Below are positions 1 through 7,594 of a DNA stretch of 18,152 nt, one piece after another. Origin of the DNA: an uncultured Eubacterium sp. (GTDB taxonomy: Bacteria > Bacillota > Clostridia > Lachnospirales > Lachnospiraceae); assembly GCA_910586045.1 (NCBI GenBank), contig CAJUIH010000074.1:1-18152 (forward strand), read 5' to 3'. Position 1 is the first letter of the stretch; every line of letters begins with the position of its first letter. Made by a program: the position numbers and the translations under genes. The notes below the pieces were generated by a model. That model made no database searches. It saw nothing but the letters and a program-made list of their open reading frames with translations, and had not been told where the DNA came from.

Positions 1-8
1 TGCCATTT

Positions 9-3000
9 TTATAAGTAAACTGCCTGCCGGAGTTCAAATGCATACAGCATCTTTTCCTTTACCTTTTTTCCTGTAGCTCTGCTAAGGGCCTGCGCATATA
101 AATCCAACTGCAGCGCATACCGTTGCTTCAGCTTTCCGGCATCGCGTACGTGGTCGGTCTTATAATCCAAAATAACCAGCTCCCCGTCCTCTTCCCAGTA
201 AACGTCCACAATCCCCTGGAGCAGCACCAGTTCCCCGCTGGCGCCATCGTAAACACGGGAGGCAGGGATTCCCATAACAAACGGCTGTTCCCGGTGCAGC
301 GTACCGTTCTGCTGCGCCTGCGCCATGCGCGCGGCCAGCGGACTGTCCAAAAACCGCCCGATCAGCCGCGGCGGCACGATGCACTCCATTTCCGGCGTGA
401 TGTGCTGCTTCGCCAGCATTTCCCCGATCTGGTCCCTGATATCGGCTGTCCGGTTTCCGCTGGCGATACTGCGTACAAAGTCCACTTCTTCCATAATTTT
501 GTGAACGGCGCTGCCGCGCATCGCCCCGTTTATTTCCTGCGGTGCGTCGGCGCGCAAAAAGGCCGGAACAAGCGCCTGCGTCTCTCTTTCCTCTTCGATC
601 CATTCGTTCCATTCGACCCATTCGCTCCATTGTTCCGTCTGCTGCTCCTGCCACTGCTTTTTCCATTCGGATACGGAGATTTTTGTTTTCAAATCCGTAT
701 CCGTTTCATGCGGATAGATCCAGGACAGCCGCTGATCGAGCGCCTGGTATTCGTCCGGATCCGCCGTGCGGTAGAGCTTTTGCACCTGCCCGCGGTCCAG
801 CCGTTCGATTGCCGCTTCCACAGCCGTCTGTACGTTGATATCCTGCGGGTGGTACACGCGGACCTGATAGTACTCTTTGCCGGATACCACGCACGGATAA
901 ATCCAGTCCAGATAACAGGACGCCGCGCTTCGGAACAAATAATCTCCGATACCTGCCGCATCGGAAACGGCAGGTAATTCCTCTTTGACCGTCCCGGTCA
1001 TGACCAGTTTTTCTTTTGCGCGGGTCAGCGCTACATACAGAATGCGCAGTTCCTCTCCCTGATTTTCCATCAGGATTTCATTTTCTAGGATTTTCTTGAT
1101 AAATCCAGGTTTTCGGATCCTTTGATCCGTATCGACCGCATCCAGCCCGATCCCGTATTCCGGATGCAGGATCAGGCGGTTTCTCGTATCCTGCCGGTTA
1201 AACTGCTTGCCCATGCCGCAGACGAATACGATCGGAAATTCCAGCCCTTTGCTTTTATGGATGCTCATAATCCGTACAACATCCTCGTTTTCGCTTGTAA
1301 TATCGGCTTCTCCAAAATCGATTTCGTATTTTTTTAATTTTTCAATATACCGCACAAAGTGAAACAGCCCTTTATAGCTTGTCTGTTCATAGGCGACCGC
1401 CTTTTCCAGCAGCATATCCACATTTGCCCTGCGCTGGCGTCCGGCAGGCATGGCTTCGACATAAGAAGCGTATCCGGTTTCCTGCAAAACAGTCTGGATC
1501 AACTGGCGGATTGGTGTATAAGGGGTCATCGCCCGCAGCTTTTCGTACATCGTAAGGAAACGGACCGCTTTTTGCCTTACCTGTTCCCGTCCCGGTGCAA
1601 ATGCTGTTTGCTGCCCAGATGTGTCCTGCCCCGCGAAAGAAAGCAGTGCCTGATAATAAAAATGCTGCTGGCTTTCGACTTTGATCTGCGCCAGTTCTTC
1701 CCCGTTAAACCCTCCAATCGGCGATGCTAAAACCGCCGCAAGCGGAATATCCTGCAGCGGATTATCCAGGATGGACAGCATGCTTAAAATGGTCTGGATC
1801 TCCACCGTACCAAAATATCCGGTCTGCGACGAAGTATGCGCCGGAATGCCGCAAGCGGTAAACACCCTTAAAAACGTATCCGCCCATCCGGCGGTGCTGC
1901 GCAGTAGAATCACGATATCCCGATACCGCGCCGGACGCAGATTCCCGCTTTCGCGGTCTGTTACAAGCTGCGTTTCCAGCATTTCCCGGATCCTGGCCGC
2001 CGCCATACGCGCCTCAAACTCCTGGCCGCTGTCCATACCTGCCTGTGCAAGCGCCTCGGCATCGCCCTGCGCAAGCAAAAGCTCGCTTCCAAACAGGTCT
2101 TGCTGCGGTTTCGGATACGAAGCGCCTGCATACAACGCCGCCTGCGCGTCATATTCCACATTTCCAAGGTCTTCATGCATGATCTTATAAAAGATCTGGT
2201 TAATACTTTCTACCGTTTCTTTCCGGCTGCGGAAATTTTGATGCAGGTCGATTTTTTGACAGGCGCTGTCTTCCCTTGTATAAGTACGGTACTTTTCAAT
2301 AAACAGCTCCGGCCTTGCGAGACGGAAACGGTAGATGCTCTGCTTAACATCCCCGACCATAAAAATATTGTTCTGCCCTGCCTCTTCCCTTGATACCGCT
2401 TTTAAAATCGTTTCCTGCACATAATTGCTGTCCTGGTATTCGTCGATCATAATCTCTTCGTATACTTCGCGCAGTTCACGTGCCGCGGCTGTCGTTTTTT
2501 TTGTTTCGCTGTCGATTAAAATCTGCAGCGCAAAATGCTCCAGATCGGAAAAGTCTAAAATATGATGTTCTTTCTTCCGTTCCCGGTAAGCTTGTGAAAA
2601 TGCCAGTGCCAATGCGGACAACGCCTGGACGTCCGGCAGGATCTTTTGCATATCCGAAAGCATCTGTTCCAGATCCTGGTAAAAATACGTGTCCCGCATC
2701 CGGCCCAGCGTATCTTTTACGGTTTTGCGGATCGCTTTTACCGCTTCCTGCTTTGCCGCGCTTCCTTCGTATTTACGGTTAACGCCCAGTTTGGTAAAAG
2801 ACAACGCCTGGAACAGCCGGCTGTATTCCTCATAACTGCAGCAGCCGCCAAGCGCGTCCAATAACGAAAGGTCATCCTGCAAGGCATTGCCGTACATAGC
2901 AGGCCCGTCGCTGTCCATGCATAACGAGAGCGCATGCTGCGCCTGTTTTTTCAGCCCGTTTATCATACGTCTAAGATACTGCAGAAGCCCTTTCATCCAG

Positions 3001-3632
3001 CCCTGTTCCTGCATCTGCCGCGGGCCGTCCAGACGGTAATGATCCGCAAGCGATGCGAGCCATTCCTCCGGCCATGGATAGCTTTGCGAAAAGTCATATA
3101 AGCGCAGCATAAAATCCGTCAGCATGGCGTCGCTTTTTGCGGTGGCATAATGGTCCGCCAGAGTGCAAAAATCCGGATCGTTTTTTTGGTAATGCTGTTC
3201 CATCACTTCCGCGGCCAAATCCGCCTTTAATAACTGCAGTTCGCCGGGATCGGCAATGCGAAAAGACGGTTCTAAGTCTATGGTCTGGAAATAACTGCGC
3301 ACAACATACAGGCAAAAACTGTCAATCGTTGTAATCTGCGCATGGTGTACTAACGTATACTGCCGACGCAGGCCCGCGTTTTCCGGATCCTGCTCCATCC
3401 GCTGTTCAATCGCCTGGCTGACGCGTTCCCGCATTTCCGCCGCGGCTGCTTTGGTAAATGTTACGATTAACATCCGGTCAATATCCACCGGATGGTCCGG
3501 ATCCAGTACCCTTTGTACGATCCGTTCCACCAGTACGGCTGTTTTGCCGGAACCGGCGGCTGCGGATACAAGCAGGTTGCGGTTTTTTAACTGAATGACC
3601 TGCTGCTGTTCTTTTGTCCATGATATGCCCAT
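9..3632 (-). CDS. addA: AddA, helicase-nuclease subunit A of the AddAB double-strand break repair complex
   Basis: AddA is the 3'-5' helicase and nuclease subunit of AddAB, the Gram-positive counterpart of RecBCD, which resects double-strand ends for RecA. The 1207-residue length is normal for the family. Visible superfamily 1 helicase motifs are the Walker A AAAGSGKT (residues 24-31), motif Ia TFTKAAAAEM, the Walker B-type DEYQD (397-401), GDVKQSIYRFR, NFRSR, HKSKGLEF and LYVALTRAK (about 866-874). A C-terminal RecB-type nuclease follows, with RGSAVHKIME, GIVDV, the catalytic DYKTD (1156-1160) and a QLDLYAQAL segment. The start ATG has AGGAG about 8 bases upstream. It lies 32 bases after addB, so the two are almost certainly co-transcribed. 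An unusual Trp/Glu-rich linker joins the helicase and nuclease parts. The gene is complete, ending in TAA. Identity is certain; activity is inferred from the intact motifs. Confidence 0.97.
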   Translation of the reverse strand: MGISWTKEQQQVIQLKNRNLLVSAAAGSGKTAVLVERIVQRVLDPDHPVDIDRMLIVTFTKAAAAEMRERVSQAIEQRMEQDPENAGLRRQYTLVHHAQITTIDSFCLYVVRSYFQTIDLEPSFRIADPGELQLLKADLAAEVMEQHYQKNDPDFCTLADHYATAKSDAMLTDFMLRLYDFSQSYPWPEEWLASLADHYRLDGPRQMQEQGWMKGLLQYLRRMINGLKKQAQHALSLCMDSDGPAMYGNALQDDLSLLDALGGCCSYEEYSRLFQALSFTKLGVNRKYEGSAAKQEAVKAIRKTVKDTLGRMRDTYFYQDLEQMLSDMQKILPDVQALSALALAFSQAYRERKKEHHILDFSDLEHFALQILIDSETKKTTAAARELREVYEEIMIDEYQDSNYVQETILKAVSREEAGQNNIFMVGDVKQSIYRFRLARPELFIEKYRTYTREDSACQKIDLHQNFRSRKETVESINQIFYKIMHEDLGNVEYDAQAALYAGASYPKPQQDLFGSELLLAQGDAEALAQAGMDSGQEFEARMAAARIREMLETQLVTDRESGNLRPARYRDIVILLRSTAGWADTFLRVFTACGIPAHTSSQTGYFGTVEIQTILSMLSILDNPLQDIPLAAVLASPIGGFNGEELAQIKVESQQHFYYQALLSFAGQDTSGQQTAFAPGREQVRQKAVRFLTMYEKLRAMTPYTPIRQLIQTVLQETGYASYVEAMPAGRQRRANVDMLLEKAVAYEQTSYKGLFHFVRYIEKLKKYEIDFGEADITSENEDVVRIMSIHKSKGLEFPIVFVCGMGKQFNRQDTRNRLILHPEYGIGLDAVDTDQRIRKPGFIKKILENEILMENQGEELRILYVALTRAKEKLVMTGTVKEELPAVSDAAGIGDYLFRSAASCYLDWIYPCVVSGKEYYQVRVYHPQDINVQTAVEAAIERLDRGQVQKLYRTADPDEYQALDQRLSWIYPHETDTDLKTKISVSEWKKQWQEQQTEQWSEWVEWNEWIEEERETQALVPAFLRADAPQEINGAMRGSAVHKIMEEVDFVRSIASGNRTADIRDQIGEMLAKQHITPEMECIVPPRLIGRFLDSPLAARMAQAQQNGTLHREQPFVMGIPASRVYDGASGELVLLQGIVDVYWEEDGELVILDYKTDHVRDAGKLKQRYALQLDLYAQALSRATGKKVKEKMLYAFELRQAVYL

Positions 3633-3664
3633 GCATCTGTCTCCTAATTATACACTACAACATG

Positions 3665-6600
3665 TTAATCCTCACGCTCTTTCATCCGTTCCAAAATCTC
3701 TCCCGCCTGGTCAAATTTCGCGAGCTTCCGGTACGCATACCCCTCCATGCGCTCGTCAAATCCGCACACGCTCCAGTACGGGCAGTATCCGCACGGCGTA
3801 CGGTCCCCCAGTTCGTAAGGGTTAACGTCAATCTCCCCCTGCATCATACGCCTGCCAAGCTCCATAATCTTGCGGCTGACATAATCCGACAAAACACCGA
3901 ACTGTTCTTCGGATGCGGCTTTGGAGTTTTTGCGCAGCGATCCGTCTTTATTTTCCGTAACCGGAATGATATGGGAGGACGCACCCATGCCGTGGTCCAT
4001 CGCGTGATATACTTGCGGGTCCGAGTTTACGTAACCGTCCAGCTTTAATTTCGCAAAAATCTGTTCCCGGATCTCTTCTTCGGACAGTTCTTCCTCTGTT
4101 TCCAGCAGCGGATCGTCGATATGGTAATAAAAAATACCCGCAGGCTTAATTTCCTTCCCCGGATATTTCCTGCGCGCAAGCTCCATCGCTGCGTTTAAAT
4201 ATACGACCAACTGAAGCTGTAATCCATGATACACAGACAGAAGCTGAAAGCTCGTATTGCCGGACTTATAATCAATGACCCTGACATATACTTCCCGTTC
4301 CCGCTCCCATGCATCCAGCCGGTCAATCCGGCCGGAAAGCCGCATTTTTTCTTCTTCCCCAAGTGTAAAACGGATCGCGTCCAAACGGTTTACATACTGG
4401 AAAGAAACTTCGTAATTTTCCGGAATAAAGCTGCCGCTTCGAATCTGCTCTCCAAGTACCTCTATCGTACGGTTTAATACCTTTTCCATCCGGCGCACCA
4501 GATACTGGTTGCGCGCCCCGTCCGCAAGCGCTGTATTGCTGCAGGATGCGATCGCCGCCGCAACCGCTTCCGCCGCGTATTGCTGCTGGTGCTGCGGCGT
4601 TAAATGAAACCAGTCGTCCCCTGCTGCCTGCATCCGTTTTGCAAACTGTTCCAGCGCCTGATGTAGAATATTTCCAAAATCCACAGGTTCAAATTCATGC
4701 ATCTGCCGTTTGGCCAGCTTTAAGCCATACTGCAGAAAATGGGCAAACGCGCATCCGGCAAAGCGTTCCAGGCGCGTGACCGAGTTTTCCAGCACGTTTC
4801 CATACAATTGCCTGCAAAGCTGGCCGCTTAACGCGGAATCTTCGTGTACCGTAAAGGCCGCCGCCACATAATCCGCCGCCGTGCGCGCCCATTTTTCATG
4901 GCGCATATACCAGGCATACAGCGCTTTCCATTCCGCCGTTTCCTGATGTTCTTTCGCCTGCGCCAGTCCGGATAAAAACGCGTGCATGCTGCTTTTTGGC
5001 GTCGCGGCCGCACCCGGCGCATATTCCGCGGGCGACTGCACGTTCAGCTTTGGAAATAATTTTTTTACGGCTCCGATCAAATAAGACTTCCGTCTTGTCG
5101 CGCCTTCCTGCCCTGTCTGCGAATAAGTCAGGTATAATTTTTCCGACGGCTTTGTCATATTCAGATACAGGTAAAATTTCTGGATAAACGCCTCCTCCCG
5201 CGCGGTCGGCGCAAGCGTCAGGTCGAGATCCGAAAGCTTTTCCCGTTCAAATTCGGACAAAATGCCGCTTTTGGCATCATTTTTTGGAATAATGCCGTCA
5301 TTGACCCCGATAAAAAACAGGACTTTAATATGCTCCAGCCTTGTACGTTCGATATCGCCGAACAAAACCCGGTCGTAGCCAGGCGGGATAATGCCGACGT
5401 TGGAAGCCTCAAACCCCGCCTCCAAAATCTCCGTAAACTCACGAACCGTTACCGTCTGCGCCCCGAGCAGTTCTACCAGTTTTTCAAGCAGACGAATCAC
5501 GATGCCGTAAATCTGCTCGTTTTCTTTTGCCTGCGCCAGCATGCCCAGCGCTTCAAACTGTTCTTTTTGTTTTGCAATCTGCTCCTGCATCTGCAATGCT
5601 GTAAACAGTTCGTACAAAGCCGTCGCCATCTCGCACACGCTCGCCTGCTTTTGATGGAACACCTGATGAAACGGCGTAAATAACTCTGCAAAATGGGCGC
5701 GCAGCGTATTGATCCCCGCAAGCTGCTCTTCGTCCAGCCACGCGGCAGGCCGTACCCAGTTTTTCTTCCAGCGGCTGAACCCGCGGATGCCAAACGCAAG
5801 CACGTAATTTTCCAGCAAATCCGCTGCCCCTGCCTGTCCGAAATTTTCCATCCCGCTCAGCCCGCTTTTGAAAAACCGCATCACGCTTTCGTATGTATAA
5901 TCTGCCGTTTCCATCTGCAGGACTGCCCGGATCAGTTCGATCATCGGATGAAACAGAATATTTTTTTTCTGGTCGATAAAAATCGGAATATCAAAAAGCC
6001 CGAACACTTCTTCCGCATAGTTTGCATAGGACGGCACATCGCCGGTCACCACGGCCAGATCAATATAACGATACGATTCCTGTGACACCAGCCGCCGGAT
6101 TTCGCCCGCTACGAAACGCAGTTCGTCTTTGGGCTGAAACAGGCTGCAGATTTGGATTTCATTCTGCGGTTTCCAGTATTTGGCCGGGCTGCGGCGGAAT
6201 AAATTCTGTTCCAGATGAAAAATCGCCGGCGCGCCGCGATAGCGTTTCGTATGCCCGTTGTCCAACACGACAGGTGCAAGAACCGCAACACCCTGACGCA
6301 GCGCGGTTTCCTGCAGTACCTGGATCGACTGGCGGCTTAAATAAAAAAGTTCCTGCATTTGGGACCTGCCATAGACAGGCTCTCTGTTGTCTATGGTTAC
6401 CGCGACCTGCACCGATTCCGCCAAAGGCAGCAGTGTTTCCAAAAATTCCAACTGCACCGGGGTAAATCCGGTATAGCCATCCAAAACAACGACACTACCC
6501 TTTAGCATACCGGATTGCGGCGCTGCTTTTGTCAGCAGGCTTACGATTTCGTCCGCCGTAATATAACGCCCCTTTAAAAACGCATGGTACTCCCGGTATA

Positions 6601-7084
6601 ATGCGATGATGTCGCCTAACTTGTACCAGAGGGCATTTTTTTCCTCCAATTCCTCCCGTACCTGTTCCAGATCCTCTATGGTTACATGATACTGCACCAG
6701 TTCCGACAGCAGGGATTTCATTTCACTGATATACCCGGCTTTGCGCATATTTGCGCGCAGCACGGACAACGTATCTTCTACGGCAGAAACCGCTTTCCTG
6801 AGCACCAGGTTTTTGCCCGTTTCCTCCAGTACAACAAAATCCGTCATGCCAAGGTCGTCAAAAACACGGTAGGCAAGACGCTGGAAACTTAAAACGTCAA
6901 TATTTAAAATCGAATGCGCCGGATGGCGGCTGACAAATTCTTTTTGTGTCTGCATGGTAAACTGTTCCGGAACAAGGAACAGGAAGCGTTTCTGCGGGTG
7001 CTTGCCTGCCTCGGAAATCACCTGTTCGTAGAGCCATGTGGATTTCCCGCTGCCGGAACTGCCTGTAATAAACTGAAGGGACAT
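3665..7084 (-). CDS. addB: AddB, helicase-nuclease subunit B of AddAB (Fe-S nuclease)
   Basis: AddB partners AddA. In the family it supplies the second nuclease, Chi recognition through a helicase-like fold, and a 4Fe-4S cluster that staples the nuclease domain. The 1139-residue protein opens with a Walker A, GSSGSGKST (residues 8-16). The C-terminal nuclease shows DYKSG (938-942) followed by GLQLQLVVYLNAA. The four expected cluster cysteines are present: C778 in FAGCAF, then C1098, C1101 and C1107 in the C-x2-C-x5-C arrangement CGYCPYWSVC. The start ATG has a TAGGAGA ribosome binding site 5-6 bases upstream. The gene is first in the addB-addA operon, the usual Gram-positive order. It appears intact and all signature residues are present. 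Confidence 0.97.
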   Translation of the reverse strand: MSLQFITGSSGSGKSTWLYEQVISEAGKHPQKRFLFLVPEQFTMQTQKEFVSRHPAHSILNIDVLSFQRLAYRVFDDLGMTDFVVLEETGKNLVLRKAVSAVEDTLSVLRANMRKAGYISEMKSLLSELVQYHVTIEDLEQVREELEEKNALWYKLGDIIALYREYHAFLKGRYITADEIVSLLTKAAPQSGMLKGSVVVLDGYTGFTPVQLEFLETLLPLAESVQVAVTIDNREPVYGRSQMQELFYLSRQSIQVLQETALRQGVAVLAPVVLDNGHTKRYRGAPAIFHLEQNLFRRSPAKYWKPQNEIQICSLFQPKDELRFVAGEIRRLVSQESYRYIDLAVVTGDVPSYANYAEEVFGLFDIPIFIDQKKNILFHPMIELIRAVLQMETADYTYESVMRFFKSGLSGMENFGQAGAADLLENYVLAFGIRGFSRWKKNWVRPAAWLDEEQLAGINTLRAHFAELFTPFHQVFHQKQASVCEMATALYELFTALQMQEQIAKQKEQFEALGMLAQAKENEQIYGIVIRLLEKLVELLGAQTVTVREFTEILEAGFEASNVGIIPPGYDRVLFGDIERTRLEHIKVLFFIGVNDGIIPKNDAKSGILSEFEREKLSDLDLTLAPTAREEAFIQKFYLYLNMTKPSEKLYLTYSQTGQEGATRRKSYLIGAVKKLFPKLNVQSPAEYAPGAAATPKSSMHAFLSGLAQAKEHQETAEWKALYAWYMRHEKWARTAADYVAAAFTVHEDSALSGQLCRQLYGNVLENSVTRLERFAGCAFAHFLQYGLKLAKRQMHEFEPVDFGNILHQALEQFAKRMQAAGDDWFHLTPQHQQQYAAEAVAAAIASCSNTALADGARNQYLVRRMEKVLNRTIEVLGEQIRSGSFIPENYEVSFQYVNRLDAIRFTLGEEEKMRLSGRIDRLDAWEREREVYVRVIDYKSGNTSFQLLSVYHGLQLQLVVYLNAAMELARRKYPGKEIKPAGIFYYHIDDPLLETEEELSEEEIREQIFAKLKLDGYVNSDPQVYHAMDHGMGASSHIIPVTENKDGSLRKNSKAASEEQFGVLSDYVSRKIMELGRRMMQGEIDVNPYELGDRTPCGYCPYWSVCGFDERMEGYAYRKLAKFDQAGEILERMKERED

Positions 7085-7110
7085 GTTTTCTCCTAAACGT
7101 TTTGCGATGA

Positions 7111-7155
7111 TTATGGTGCGGGCTGGCCGGATAATCGTATGATTTGATCATCCAT
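7111..7155 (-). CDS. Possible 14-residue leader ORF upstream of addB
   Basis: A short frame, MDDQIIRLSGQPAP then TAA, starts at an ATG preceded by AAAGGCGGT, one mismatch from the ideal AAGGAGGT, about 7 bases away. It ends 26 bases before the addB ATG and lies downstream of the putative addB promoter, so it would be the first frame on the addBA transcript. It has no recognisable homology and no run of a regulatory amino acid. It may be a translational leader, or chance, since a frame of this size is common. Only the ribosome binding site and the position support it. Confidence 0.25.
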   Translation of the reverse strand: MDDQIIRLSGQPAP

Positions 7156-7188
7156 TGCCGTTACCGCCTTTCTTAATGGTTACAGTCT

Positions 7189-7217
7189 ACCATAAGGAGA
7201 GTTTGTGATCCAGTAAA
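7189..7217 (-). promoter_or_regulatory. Putative promoter of the addB-addA operon
   Basis: On the minus strand TTTACT (7212-7217) and TATGGT (7189-7194) are separated by 17 bases, each matching 4 of 6 positions of the sigma-70 consensus. Transcription would begin near 7182, about 100 bases before addB and just before the possible leader ORF. This is a moderate match only. Confidence 0.35.
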
Positions 7218-7302
7218 ATCTGAAACTTTTATACAAAAATGGCTGCTTATCTCAAATAAGCCTTGATTTACGGGGTATTAAAGCTCAAATGGGACAAGCC
7301 TT

Positions 7303-7395
7303 ATGAAAGGCAAATGGTTTGAGGAAACTTTTGGGACCCCTTTTGATCAGATTGCAAAAACAACCGGATTAAAACAACATGAAATAGAGAAGTAA
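7303..7395 (+). pseudogene. Short ORF resembling the C-terminal tail of an Rpn/transposase-like protein (possible remnant)
   Basis: A 30-codon frame begins MKGKWFEETFGTPF and ends in DQIAKTTGLKQHEIEK. This ending resembles the 'IA..TGLS.EEIEKL' helix-turn-helix tail seen at the end of many Rpn family (recombination-promoting nuclease/putative transposase) proteins in Firmicutes. It has no ribosome binding site, and a stop lies shortly upstream in frame, so it is more likely the eroded 3' end of a lost gene than a working gene. Assignment rests on recollection of the family's tail pattern, not on alignment. The rest of the 7218-7511 gap shows no gene, only AT-rich non-coding sequence. Confidence 0.3.
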
Positions 7396-7511
7396 TTTTC
7401 CTTTCAGCTTGTGCATCTCCTCCTCCCTGATGCCGCTGGTTTCATGTTTGACAGATTTTTGTAAACCAACATTTAACTACAATCCATGGTTCACTCTTTC
7501 TGAGCAAAGCA

Positions 7512-7541
7512 TTGACAACGACACCCTTAAAATGCTATTCT
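7512..7541 (+). promoter_or_regulatory. Putative sigma-70 type promoter of the chemoreceptor gene
   Basis: A perfect -35 TTGACA (7512-7517) is followed after 18 bases by TATTCT (7536-7541), which is preceded by TG as an extended -10. The expected transcript starts about 45 bases before the gene. No sigma-28 (flagellar) type promoter was recognised in the same gap. A second TTGACA at 7448-7453 has only a weak -10 (TTTAAC). Confidence 0.55.
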
Positions 7542-7594
7542 AATACTATCTTTTATTTATAGAATTGCATCAGTTCTAAAACAGGAGGCGGAAG

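Noticed and set aside
123..977. 284-codon plus-strand open frame opposite addA
   Set aside because: It lies wholly antisense to the addA nuclease region, is Arg/Pro/Phe-rich as reverse frames of such genes are, shows no domain and has no ribosome binding site I could support.
7440..7560. Sigma-28 (flagellar) promoter for the chemoreceptor gene
   Set aside because: I found no TAAA/GCCGATAA-type pair in the gap; a sigma-70 type TTGACA with an extended -10 fits better.
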